Shown here: in pieces, positions 1 to 7,109 of the stretch
Layout: each line of letters opens with the position of its first letter
Numbering within the stretch: the first letter of the stretch is position 1
DNA from: Flavobacteriaceae bacterium UBA5079
GTDB lineage: Bacteria; Bacteroidota; Bacteroidia; Flavobacteriales; Flavobacteriaceae
Direction: 5' to 3'
Assembly: GCA_002414705.1 (NCBI GenBank)
Contig: DIAL01000101.1
Coordinates: forward strand, 84,451 to 92,440
Length of the DNA: 7,990 bases
The notes under the pieces: model-generated
Database searches by the model: none
What the model saw: the letters and a program-made list of their open reading frames with translations, nothing else
Told to the model about the DNA's origin: nothing
Made by a program: the position numbers and the translations under genes

Positions 1-1440
1 AGCAGGAAGATAGGTTGGCGTAACATTAGGAACTTCCGTAAAATTTGTAAAATCGGTTTCAGTAATAGAATCGGTTTCAAAAATAATTAATTCTTTTTTA
101 TCAATATTTCGGACAATAAAATGAATATCAGCAGCCAATTCATTTTGCTTACGTCTTCCTTTTACGTTTTTGTTTTTTTCAATAATTTTCAAAGGTCTTT
201 TTATACCTACTTGCTGTCCATTGCTTTCGTCAGCATATTTTAACGTGTATTTTTCGTTGGCATTTTTTTGAAAAATAAATGTACCTTCTTTTAAATATTC
301 ATTAATTGAAATACCTAATAATCCAAATTTACGCAATGGCTTTACATTTTTGTAATCTACACGAACAATGGCGAAATCCTGTGTATTAATATATAGTGTG
401 CCTTCAAAATCTTCGCTGCGTTTTGGTTTGAAGGAAATAGTATAAACAAATTCATTATTGAAATAAGCAAAATTCTGCATTTCAAACTCATAACGATTAG
501 ATATTTCAATGAAATTTAAATCAGAATCTTCATCTAGGAAATTAGCATTTTCAAAATAATGAATAGATCCCTTTTTCCAATTCAAAAAGTTAGCTTTACG
601 TTTAGCTTCCTGCTCTTTTTTCTTTTCTATAAACTCTGCTGTTTCTTTTTCTTCCTTTTTATCAACAAAGAAAGACGAATCTACTTCTTCTTTTGTGCCA
701 AACCAACCCGATTTTATTTTGAAATATGAATCGCGCTTTACGTGTTTACGGATAATTTCATTAAACCGTTTTTCGTAATTTTCAAAAGTCACTTCGCTTT
801 CTTTATCGTATAAACGAGATGCTTTTAAAATAGCCATTTTTTGTGGTGTTGACGGTTTTATTTTGCCATATAATTCGCCTAAAACTTCCGTGTGTTGATC
901 CGTGTTTCTTGGAACAGAACGTATAATGCTATCTACAAATGCTTGATTAAATTCGGGAATGGTGGTTTCTTCAATTTTAACATCCATTTTCAACATGTTC
1001 GTATAGTATGATTCTCTGTAAAATAGTTTACGCTTGGTAAAACCAAAATCATAATTGGTTTTAAGTCCTTCTTTAACTTTGTCTAGAATTTCATCTATTG
1101 TGTAATTTTTATTGGTGATAAAAACTTCGCTTAAATCTATATTTTTTGTGCTTAACGAAATGATGCTATCCGTAAAACTCTGAATGGCAAATTGTTTCTG
1201 CTCATAACCCAAACAGCTTATAAATAGCGAATCGGTTTCAGAAATTTTCCGATTAATAGTGATGTTAAATTCGCCTTTGTCATTGCTAATTACACCTATT
1301 TTTTCATCTATTAAAATGGTAGCAAAAGGAATAGGTTCTTGTTTGGTAGAATCCACTATTACAGCAGAAATGGTACGTTGGGCTTTTGCTGAAAATACGG
1401 TTAAGCAGCAAATAGCCAAGATAAGTTTGGTTAATTTCAT
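1..1440 (-). CDS. Secreted carboxypeptidase-regulatory-like domain protein, incomplete at the left edge
   Basis: The frame is open from an ATG at 1440 to the window edge: 480 codons, no stop seen, so the C-terminus is missing. Residues 1-20 form a Sec signal peptide (short positive start, hydrophobic core, AKA before Q21) with no lipobox, so secretion to the periplasm or outer membrane is expected. Residues about 22-100 resemble the CarboxypepD_reg-like beta-sandwich domain (PF13715) found at the N-terminus of many Bacteroidota envelope proteins: PIPFATILI, a NDKGEF turn near 53-58, and SCLGYE near 75-80. The rest is a larger beta-rich region with a very charged Lys/Glu stretch at about 255-285. 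It is not a recognisable TonB receptor plug within the visible part. Its role is unknown; DUF5686-type relatives are one alternative. A 118-base gap separates it from the arsenosugar operon, and it is probably not part of that pathway. Confidence 0.85.
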   Translation of the reverse strand, partial: MKLTKLILAICCLTVFSAKAQRTISAVIVDSTKQEPIPFATILIDEKIGVISNDKGEFNITINRKISETDSLFISCLGYEQKQFAIQSFTDSIISLSTKNIDLSEVFITNKNYTIDEILDKVKEGLKTNYDFGFTKRKLFYRESYYTNMLKMDVKIEETTIPEFNQAFVDSIIRSVPRNTDQHTEVLGELYGKIKPSTPQKMAILKASRLYDKESEVTFENYEKRFNEIIRKHVKRDSYFKIKSGWFGTKEEVDSSFFVDKKEEKETAEFIEKKKEQEAKRKANFLNWKKGSIHYFENANFLDEDSDLNFIEISNRYEFEMQNFAYFNNEFVYTISFKPKRSEDFEGTLYINTQDFAIVRVDYKNVKPLRKFGLLGISINEYLKEGTFIFQKNANEKYTLKYADESNGQQVGIKRPLKIIEKNKNVKGRRKQNELAADIHFIVRNIDKKELIIFETDSITETDFTNFTEVPNVTPTYLPA

Positions 1441-1473
1441 GATAATTGGTTTAGATGCGAAAAGTATATTTTT

Positions 1474-1481
1474 CAAAAGTA
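1474..1481 (-). promoter_or_regulatory. Weak candidate -7 element (TAnnTTTG) before the secreted-protein gene
   Basis: On the minus strand the bases read TACTTTTG, an exact match to the Bacteroidota -7 consensus TAnnTTTG, 33 bases before the ATG at 1440. I see no good -33 TTTG/TTG at the usual distance (a TTG lies only 8 bases upstream), so support is weak. It would give this gene its own promoter, separate from the operon ending at 1559. Confidence 0.25.
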
Positions 1482-1558
1482 GTAACGCTCAACTTTACCA
1501 CTTTATTAAGTAAGATTTATCTTTATTTTAACAGATTAACCGTTTTGAAACCAGATTT

Positions 1559-2260
1559 TTAAGAAATATACTTTTTGTAGTACGTGTATAATTCATCTGC
1601 CGAAGCACCAAACCACTTTTTAACATATATAGCCCAGAAATGATATTGTAATGTCCAAACACCATGCTTTTCATAAAGCCTTGCAGATGTTTTAATTTTT
1701 TCTTGAATCACCACAAATTGCTTTCTAGAATAGAGCTCGTTTATTAGAATATTGTCTTCATAAATGGTGAAACGTTCATCAAAACCGCCAATATTGTTAA
1801 ATAAATCTTTGGTAATAAATTGACTTTGATCGCCTCCACGACTAGCACGCCAAGAAAATTGTGTGAGCCAACCTGCCAAACGGAGCCACCAATGCTTACT
1901 ATTAAACTGTAAACGGAAACAACCAGCTAAATGATTTTTTTCGACTTCACGGATTATAAATTTATCAAACTGCTTTGGTGGAAAAGAATCGGCATGTAGA
2001 AAATATAAAATACTTCCTGTAGCGTGTTTGGCGCCAAAATTCATTTGTTTGGCTCTGCCTTTATTGGAAGTTAGGAGTGTAATGGTTGTTTCTTGAAAGG
2101 CTAAAACCTGTTCTTGTGATCCATCATTACTCCCACCATCAACAACAATAATTTCAGAAATATTTTTAGCTGATGAATTTTTTATAAGATGTTCTAAAAC
2201 CGAAGCGATATTTTCGGCTTCATTGAGCATAGGAATAATAATGGAGATGGTGTTAGTCAT
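1559..2260 (-). CDS. TIGR04283-type arsenosugar biosynthesis glycosyltransferase (GT2)
   Basis: This 233-residue GT-A family 2 glycosyltransferase matches the type once named rSAM/selenodomain-associated transferase 2 (TIGR04283). Visible motifs: IIPMLNEAENI at 8-18, VVDGGSNDGS at 39-48 for nucleotide binding, KGRAKQMNFGA at 67-77, HADS at 89-92 as the DxD-like metal site, RGGDQSQF at 141-148, GGFDE at 158-162 and YED at 167-169 around the likely catalytic acid. The length is complete and there is no signal peptide or transmembrane span, so it is cytoplasmic or peripheral. By family and context it should transfer a sugar in arsenosugar formation; donor and acceptor are not known from sequence. 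I infer that it could move an activated dimethylarsinoyl-ribose to glycerol or another acceptor. Its ATG overlaps the stop of the DUF547 gene by 8 bases (ATGACTAA), suggesting translational coupling. It is the last gene of the operon. Confidence 0.92.
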   Translation of the reverse strand: MTNTISIIIPMLNEAENIASVLEHLIKNSSAKNISEIIVVDGGSNDGSQEQVLAFQETTITLLTSNKGRAKQMNFGAKHATGSILYFLHADSFPPKQFDKFIIREVEKNHLAGCFRLQFNSKHWWLRLAGWLTQFSWRASRGGDQSQFITKDLFNNIGGFDERFTIYEDNILINELYSRKQFVVIQEKIKTSARLYEKHGVWTLQYHFWAIYVKKWFGASADELYTYYKKYIS

Positions 2261-2954
2261 TTAATTCCCAACTATAATCCATGTAATTTATATTGGCTTC
2301 CGAAGATATTTTTATATCTGAATAGGTATTTAAAAAATCGATTAGATTGCCATTTTCTTTGAAGTCTTTAGAAAACCACTTGAAAATTTTAGAGATTTCT
2401 ATAGCATCTTTTTGAAGGTTATTTTTAGATGAATCTGCTAAAAACTGTTTGGTTGCGGTTGTTAATTGGTTTTCTAATTTTTCAGGAACGTAGGCTTCAT
2501 TTAACAATTGTGGGCAAGAAGCAGATGCACAAACAATGGCAAAATGAATACGAGGTTCACTCATTTTTCGCAAAATGTCGTGCTCAATATAGTTTAAAGA
2601 AAGCAATTTATTGTTGATTGGAATAAACTCTTGATCCCAAGGGCTTTTAATGTCTTTAATGCTTTCCAGAGGATAGTTATCAATAATAAGTTTAATAGTA
2701 AACGCATTGTAAGCATTAATCCAATAGGATAATGTTTCGTTTTTTGACCAATTTTCTTTAGGCGAAATTTTAGAATATTGGTTGAGGTACGCATGTAATT
2801 CGGCATCGTTGGTTTTTATGCTTTTATAATTTACTGCGCCTTCTTTGGTGACCTGTTTTTGTAAGAAATCGGTAAAATCTGCATGATTTATTTTTTGCGC
2901 ATAAGCAGAAATACTCAAACATAATGTTATAATAATAGCAATCCGATTTCTCAT
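2253..2954 (-). CDS. Exported DUF547 domain protein
   Basis: I chose the ATG at 2954 (233 residues) because it opens with a clean signal peptide: MRNR, a hydrophobic core, then SAYA before Q20. The same frame extends upstream only to a TTG at 3011 inside the end of arsM, which would bury the signal. The mature part is a DUF547 domain (PF04784): YWINAYNAFT at 77-86, HFAIVCASASCP at 137-148 with H137, C142 and C147, a FKWFSKDF segment at 191-198 and a Tyr/Trp-rich end. The biochemical function of DUF547 is not established; its conserved Cys and His could form a catalytic or metal site, but that is inference. Export to the periplasm is odd in an operon whose core chemistry is cytoplasmic. It sits 47 bases after arsM and overlaps the next glycosyltransferase by 8 bases, so it is firmly embedded in the operon. 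Confidence 0.92.
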   Translation of the reverse strand: MRNRIAIIITLCLSISAYAQKINHADFTDFLQKQVTKEGAVNYKSIKTNDAELHAYLNQYSKISPKENWSKNETLSYWINAYNAFTIKLIIDNYPLESIKDIKSPWDQEFIPINNKLLSLNYIEHDILRKMSEPRIHFAIVCASASCPQLLNEAYVPEKLENQLTTATKQFLADSSKNNLQKDAIEISKIFKWFSKDFKENGNLIDFLNTYSDIKISSEANINYMDYSWELND

Positions 2955-3001
2955 AAAAATTGATTTTAAAAAGGGTTCTAGACTAGTTATACTAAAACTA
3001 T

Positions 3002-3973
3002 CTAACAGCAACCACCACCATCATAATGAAACGTAGATTCACTGATATAAATATCGTTTCGGTTTAATTTTGCTAAATCGCCAGCCGTTTTATCACAAAT
3101 AGCTAATGGTTGATTTTGCACCAAAACATGCCCAGCCTTATCATCAAAATAATCTTGGTCACCATAATAAATAGCTGCTTTTCCTGTAAAAATACACGGA
3201 CCATCGGTTGGCATTGGGTCTTTTATGGCTGCCACTTCAATGGATTCTATATAAATCAATTCATCTGTTGGATAATGGTTTGGATCTAAAATGCGATACG
3301 GTTTTCTAGCGCGAATTTCAATGGTTCCAAAACCAGCATCTGTCAACATTTTTACATATTCAGCAATGGGTAAACTTCCGCTTAAACACAGTGCACGCAA
3401 TCTATCATCGTTACGAAGGGTATCATTCATAGGCTGCTCGCAGGTTGGATCGCTCATGACTAATTTTCCGTGTGGTTTGAGCACGCGATACATTTCGGCA
3501 ATGGCTTTTTTTAAATCGTCTGTTTTAAAAATGTTGAACAAACAATTTTGAGCAGCCACATCTATACTATTATCCAGAACAGGAAGATTTAAGGCATCCC
3601 CTTTTTTAAGATCTACAAATTCACTTTTAAACCACGGGTTTTGCGCTTCAGCTTCTATGAAGTTTTTCCGAGATGCTTCTAACATTTCATCGACTACATC
3701 AATACCAATAACACCATTTTTTTCGCGGTTGAAATACGAAAATTGTAACAACTCCATACCACCTCCAACACCAACATAAAGCATTTTTGGGTTGTTTGTT
3801 AAGTCGCGTGCATGAACCGTAGAGCCACAGCCATAGTTCATTTCCTGCATAATTTTAGGAATTTTTAAACCAGGTAATTCCCATATAGGATTAGTAGTGC
3901 AACATAGGCCAACATCTGGTGTTAGTGCTGCTTCTTTATAAACGTCGTGTGTGGTATCTAAATAATTGCTCAT
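3002..3973 (-). CDS. arsM: Arsenosugar-pathway arsenite methyltransferase ArsM
   Basis: This 323-residue class I SAM methyltransferase is of the arsenosugar-cluster ArsM type. It should methylate As(III) stepwise to dimethylarsenic in the cytoplasm, giving the substrate for ArsS. The SAM site shows motif I as YVGVGGG at 66-72 and an acidic residue ending strand 2 at D92 (IGIDVVDEML); C144 lies in the NCLFNIF strand, followed by VLKPHGKLVMSDP near 164-176. Candidate arsenic-binding cysteines are abundant: C24-C25 in an N-terminal LCCTTNP motif, C49, C144, C178, C196 and C260, plus a terminal GGGCC (C322-C323). Which of these match the three catalytic cysteines of characterised ArsM enzymes cannot be settled without alignment. 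The ATG at 3973 lies 63 bases after the phosphorylase stop, the largest gap inside the operon. The assignment is strong because arsS lies in the same operon. Confidence 0.92.
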   Translation of the reverse strand: MSNYLDTTHDVYKEAALTPDVGLCCTTNPIWELPGLKIPKIMQEMNYGCGSTVHARDLTNNPKMLYVGVGGGMELLQFSYFNREKNGVIGIDVVDEMLEASRKNFIEAEAQNPWFKSEFVDLKKGDALNLPVLDNSIDVAAQNCLFNIFKTDDLKKAIAEMYRVLKPHGKLVMSDPTCEQPMNDTLRNDDRLRALCLSGSLPIAEYVKMLTDAGFGTIEIRARKPYRILDPNHYPTDELIYIESIEVAAIKDPMPTDGPCIFTGKAAIYYGDQDYFDDKAGHVLVQNQPLAICDKTAGDLAKLNRNDIYISESTFHYDGGGCC

Positions 3974-4036
3974 ATTATAGTGATTTGTATTGGGTAATTA
4001 GTGTTCAGTTACTGTAGATTTCTGAAATATTATTTA

Positions 4037-4849
4037 CTATAAACTTTTTATTAATTCTTTAAATAGCGTAATCATTTGTGGTTCCGCTTTTCCTGCCATG
4101 TCTATAATTTCAGAAATATCAACAGGTTTTAGATTACTTGGGTCGCATTCATCTGTTAAAACTGACACAGCAGCCACTTTTAAATTTAAATGATTGGCAA
4201 CTATAATTTCTGGAACGGTACTCATGCCAACAGCATCTGCGCCTATAATTTTAAGCATTCTGTATTCTGCTCGTGTTTCCAATTGTGGGCCAACCACACT
4301 GGCATAAACACCTTTGTGGAGCGTAATGCCTTTGTCTTTAGCAATTTGTTCGAATTTAGTATTAATATCAGCGTTATAAGGTGCACTCATATCAGTAAAG
4401 CGTTCACCCAATTGTTCAACACCTCTAAATGCTAAAGGCGAACCACCTTGCAGATTAATATGATCGTCAATTAGCATTAATTCCCCTTTTTTAAATTCTA
4501 GATTAATAGCGCCAGATGCATTAGATACCAGCAAGGTTTTAATTCCTAATTGTTTCATTATACGAACAGGATATGTTACATCTTGTAGCGAATAGCCTTC
4601 GTAAATATGAAAGCGTCCTTGCATAACCACTACTTTTTTTCCAGAAAGCATACCGTAAATCAGTTTGCCTTTATGGAATTCAACTGTTGCCGTTGGGAAA
4701 TTAGGAATATGGTTATAACTGACTTCGGCAATAATATCAATATCATCAATTAGTTTTCCTAATCCTGTTCCTAGAATAATACCTATTTCAGGGTTTTCAA
4801 AACCTTTGCTTTGTAAATATTCTGTAGTTTCTGTGATATATTTAATCAT
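4037..4849 (-). CDS. punA: Purine nucleoside phosphorylase (PNP-I, trimeric type)
   Basis: This is a full-length 270-residue member of the PNP/MTAP family, which cleaves purine nucleosides with phosphate to free base and ribose-1-phosphate. Visible landmarks: the phosphate loop GTGLGKL at 27-33, the His/Tyr pair at 81 and 83 in RFHIYEGY, SNASGAIN at 109-116, DHINLQG at 129-135, GPQLETRAEY at 188-197 with E191, GMSTVPEI at 208-215 with M209, and SVLTDECDP at 229-237. By my alignment D233 occupies the place of the base-binding Asn of mammalian PNP (Asp in MTAP), and S246 the place of the 5'-OH-contacting His. This is compatible with 6-aminopurine or 5'-modified substrates, but may simply be usual for this clade. 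Its ATG overlaps the preceding transferase stop by 8 bases. In context it is a good candidate for removing adenine from dimethylarsinoyl-deoxyadenosine, although a plain salvage role is possible. Confidence 0.93.
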   Translation of the reverse strand: MIKYITETTEYLQSKGFENPEIGIILGTGLGKLIDDIDIIAEVSYNHIPNFPTATVEFHKGKLIYGMLSGKKVVVMQGRFHIYEGYSLQDVTYPVRIMKQLGIKTLLVSNASGAINLEFKKGELMLIDDHINLQGGSPLAFRGVEQLGERFTDMSAPYNADINTKFEQIAKDKGITLHKGVYASVVGPQLETRAEYRMLKIIGADAVGMSTVPEIIVANHLNLKVAAVSVLTDECDPSNLKPVDISEIIDMAGKAEPQMITLFKELIKSL

Positions 4850-5519
4850 ATTTTATGTAGTATTTTTTGAGAGATTCAATACCTTCAATATCTTCAAAGG
4901 TATCAATATCATTTAAGGTTTCTAATAAATAAAAATTACTATTTTCAAGGTCTTTAAGCGTGTCGTGTAAAACGGATTCCGTTCCCCAATCTTTATTTTT
5001 AAATATTTTTGGATGTAATTGTTTCATGCCAAAAAGATAATAACCACCATCTTCAGCTGGTCCTAAAACGTAATTATATTGGTTTAATTTTTGAAATCCT
5101 TCGGAAATAACTTCGGCATTTAAATCTAATAAATCGCTTCCAATTATGACGACTTTTTCATAACCTAGTTGAAATAATTCTGAAAAAGCATTTTCCATAC
5201 GTTCACCCAAATCAGTACCTTCTTGAAGTTTTTTCTTAAAAAAATCTGGATTCCAAAGATCTTCTTTTTCAATGGCTTCAGAATAAAACACAAACCGATC
5301 TGCTGATATTTTTTTAGCTGTTTCGGCTGTATGTTTTAAAAGATGTTTATAAATTTCTAAAGTCGCATCGTCACCAATAGTTTTTGCTAATCGGGTTTTA
5401 CATGTTCCTAATTTAGGATTTCTTGTAAAAATAATTAAGGCGTTTTTAGATGTTGGGAAATAGAAATTAGCAACCTGATCTTGGTCGCTATTGGTGTTGT
5501 TATTTGATAAAATTCCCAT
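4842..5519 (-). CDS. TIGR04282-type arsenosugar biosynthesis transferase (DUF2064)
   Basis: This 225-residue protein belongs to the DUF2064 family, once named rSAM/selenodomain-associated transferase 1 and now labelled an arsenosugar glycosyltransferase. The fold is GT-A/nucleotide-diphospho-sugar-transferase-like. Motifs: FTRNPKLGTCKTRLA at 31-45 with R33, K41 and R43; GTDLGERM at 101-108; IIGSDLLDL at 125-133 with the acidic metal residue D129; GPAEDGGYYL at 153-162; WGTES at 178-182; and NDIDTFED at 203-210. The N-terminal KTRL signature resembles the KSRL of the nucleotidyltransferase CofC more than classical GT2 enzymes, so it may activate a sugar phosphate rather than transfer a sugar; this is inference. 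There is no signal peptide. Residues 1-25 are polar and probably poorly conserved, so the exact start is a little uncertain. It lies 7 bases after the rhodanese and overlaps the phosphorylase start by 8 bases. Confidence 0.92.
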   Translation of the reverse strand: MGILSNNNTNSDQDQVANFYFPTSKNALIIFTRNPKLGTCKTRLAKTIGDDATLEIYKHLLKHTAETAKKISADRFVFYSEAIEKEDLWNPDFFKKKLQEGTDLGERMENAFSELFQLGYEKVVIIGSDLLDLNAEVISEGFQKLNQYNYVLGPAEDGGYYLFGMKQLHPKIFKNKDWGTESVLHDTLKDLENSNFYLLETLNDIDTFEDIEGIESLKKYYIKYD

Positions 5520-5526
5520 GAATATT

Positions 5527-6033
5527 TTATTCTAAATTGTATACTTTTTCACCGTTTTTCAACCATTTTCCCCATAATTCAGAAAATGCATGAATACTAT
5601 CTGTTTCTTTATTATTCTTATTGTAAACTGGAAAGTTATTGTTTTTCCATTCAAAAATCCCACCATATAAATTGTAAACAGCAGTATAGCCTTCGTTTTT
5701 TAGTCTTCTGGAAATAGTTTCAGAGCGAATACCTAAAGAACAATACACTACAATGGTATCCGTTTTCTGTGGAATTTCATTTAAAACCGTTTCTAAATGA
5801 AACTGATTATAACCTACGTATGTGGCGTTTTCAATATGACTAACTATATATTCATTAGGTTCGCGTGCATCTAAAATTTTATAATTTGTTTTCGGCATGG
5901 CCAGTTCTTGAACAGACATATAAGGGATATCGTTTTTGTTATAGCGTTTTAATAATTGGGACAAAGAATCTTGAGCCAAACTGACTTGAATAACCGAAAA
6001 AAACACCAATAAAAAAGTTAAACTTTTAAACAT
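5527..6033 (-). CDS. Exported single-domain rhodanese-like protein
   Basis: This is a 168-residue protein with a signal peptide (MFKS, hydrophobic core, VSLA before Q21) and one rhodanese domain at about 38-137. The domain shows the DAREPNEY motif at 55-62, HIENATYV at 66-73, the active-site loop CSLGIR at 98-103 with C98 as the nucleophile, and the C-terminal NLYGGIFEW at 121-129. Rhodaneses form a cysteine persulfide and pass sulfane sulfur to a thiophilic acceptor. The six-residue loop is the sulfurtransferase size rather than the seven-residue Cdc25/arsenate-reductase size, so it is unlikely to reduce arsenate as a Cdc25-like enzyme would. The signal predicts a periplasmic location. A link to thio-arsenicals or to handling arsenic-reactive thiols is conceivable but not shown. 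It sits 12 bases after arsS and 7 bases before the TIGR04282 gene, clearly in the operon. Confidence 0.92.
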   Translation of the reverse strand: MFKSLTFLLVFFSVIQVSLAQDSLSQLLKRYNKNDIPYMSVQELAMPKTNYKILDAREPNEYIVSHIENATYVGYNQFHLETVLNEIPQKTDTIVVYCSLGIRSETISRRLKNEGYTAVYNLYGGIFEWKNNNFPVYNKNNKETDSIHAFSELWGKWLKNGEKVYNLE

Positions 6034-6045
6034 ATATAAAGTTTT

Positions 6046-7101
6046 TTAATCTACCACACTTCCTTGACAACTACTACCTGCTCCAGCTGTACAGCCATAA
6101 CAATGTTGAGAAATAACAATGTTTCTACCTTCCAATAAATCTTCATTATAATCTGAAATATGCTTAACAGAGCTATTAACAGGTAAATTCAACATTTGGT
6201 TAAAATCACAATCATATAAAAAACCGTCCCAACTTACGGAAAGTGTATTCGTACACATAACGTTTTTAACAGCTGAAGGATTGTAAGCTTCTACCAAACT
6301 ATACATGTAATCTTCGTAATTTTCTGAAGCAATTAAATAATCCAAGAACCTAGAAATAGGCAAATTGGTAATGGCAAATAAATTATGAAATTGAATATTG
6401 AAATCTTCTAAAAGTGCTTTTTTAAAATCTTTTTCCATGGCTGCTTGATTACCAGGTAAAAAGGCGCCTGATGGATTGTAAACCAAATCCAAACGTAAAT
6501 TACTTCCTGGCATACCATAGCCAACAGTATTTAATTCTTGTAAGGCTTTTATGGATTTAGAAAAAACACCATCACCACGTTGCTTGTCTGTTTTTCCTTG
6601 TGTCCAATGTGGCATGGAGCTTACAACGTGTACGTTGTGTTTTTTAAAAAAATCTGGTAAATCGTAGTATTTTTTATTGGCTCTAATAATGGTTAAATTG
6701 GATCGCACAATAAAATCTTTAACGCCAGCTTTGGCTGCTTCCTCAACAAACCACCGGAAATTTGGGTTCATTTCTGGTGCACCTCCTGTTAAATCCAACG
6801 TATGCGCTTCCGTATTTTTTATAACTTCTAAACATTGCAGCATGGTTTCTTTGGTCATAATTTCCTTACGATCTGGACCAGCATCTACATGGCAATGTGT
6901 ACAAACTTGGTTACACATATAACCAACATTTATTTGTAGTATTTCTAGTTTTTTTGCTTGTAAAGGAAACTGATTACTTTGGGCTATCTTGTCTTTAAAA
7001 GTTGGTAACTCACCAGATTTAAAAATCCCATTAGAAAGAATCTCCAATTGACGTTTACTATCTGCTAATGCGTTTTTTTGTTGCTTTAAGGATTTAATCA
7101 T
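6046..7101 (-). CDS. arsS: Arsenosugar biosynthesis radical SAM enzyme ArsS
   Basis: This 351-residue radical SAM enzyme has the family's domain order. The 4Fe-4S motif is CNQVCTHC with C63, C67 and C70, preceded by ILQINVGYM, followed by HVDAGP at 71-76 and the SAM-binding GGAPE at 106-110. The C-terminal DUF3641-type half carries C283, C298 and the hallmark HCYGCTAGAGSSC at 333-345 (C334, C337, C345), which may bind an auxiliary cluster or the arsenical. Some family members are selenoproteins; here I see no in-frame TGA, so this is the all-cysteine form. In characterised cyanobacterial systems ArsS joins the 5'-deoxyadenosyl group of SAM to dimethylarsenic; the same cytoplasmic reaction is expected here. 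The ATG at 7101 keeps a Lys/Gln-rich N-terminal helix (1-25) usual for the family. A long inverted repeat fills the 44-base gap before it. It is the defining gene of the operon. Confidence 0.95.
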   Translation of the reverse strand: MIKSLKQQKNALADSKRQLEILSNGIFKSGELPTFKDKIAQSNQFPLQAKKLEILQINVGYMCNQVCTHCHVDAGPDRKEIMTKETMLQCLEVIKNTEAHTLDLTGGAPEMNPNFRWFVEEAAKAGVKDFIVRSNLTIIRANKKYYDLPDFFKKHNVHVVSSMPHWTQGKTDKQRGDGVFSKSIKALQELNTVGYGMPGSNLRLDLVYNPSGAFLPGNQAAMEKDFKKALLEDFNIQFHNLFAITNLPISRFLDYLIASENYEDYMYSLVEAYNPSAVKNVMCTNTLSVSWDGFLYDCDFNQMLNLPVNSSVKHISDYNEDLLEGRNIVISQHCYGCTAGAGSSCQGSVVD

Positions 7102-7109
7102 GGATTAGG

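Noticed and set aside
1259..1513. Plus-strand open frame of 84 codons, and similar ones at 2429-2617, 3291-3551, 4190-4435 and 6677-6922.
   Set aside because: Each lies opposite a well-supported minus-strand gene, has no family motif and reads like an antisense shadow.
1500..1558. Possible terminator after the last operon gene (minus-strand AACGG loop CUGUU).
   Set aside because: The stem is only 5 pairs with one G-U, and no U run follows. It is too weak to call.
2963..2995. Overlapping TCTAGA and ACTAGT palindromes upstream of the DUF547 gene.
   Set aside because: Two adjacent 6-base palindromes in AT-rich spacer are likely chance; there is no second copy or link to a known site.
2955..3011. 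Longer start for the DUF547 gene at a TTG at 3011.
   Set aside because: It uses a rare start inside the arsM end, adds 19 residues unlike the family, and moves a clear signal peptide away from the N-terminus. The ATG at 2954 is better.
3974..4036. Internal promoter or hairpin in the 63-base spacer before arsM.
   Set aside because: No TAnnTTTG match was found, and the GTAA/TTAC pairing is only 4 bases. Nothing is strong enough to list.
5527..6033. Rhodanese as a Cdc25-like arsenate reductase.
   Set aside because: The active-site loop is six residues (CSLGIR), the sulfurtransferase size, and the protein is exported.
6046..6117. Selenocysteine codon in the ArsS C-terminal motif.
   Set aside because: The relevant residues are encoded by Cys codons, the stop is TAA and no in-frame TGA is seen.
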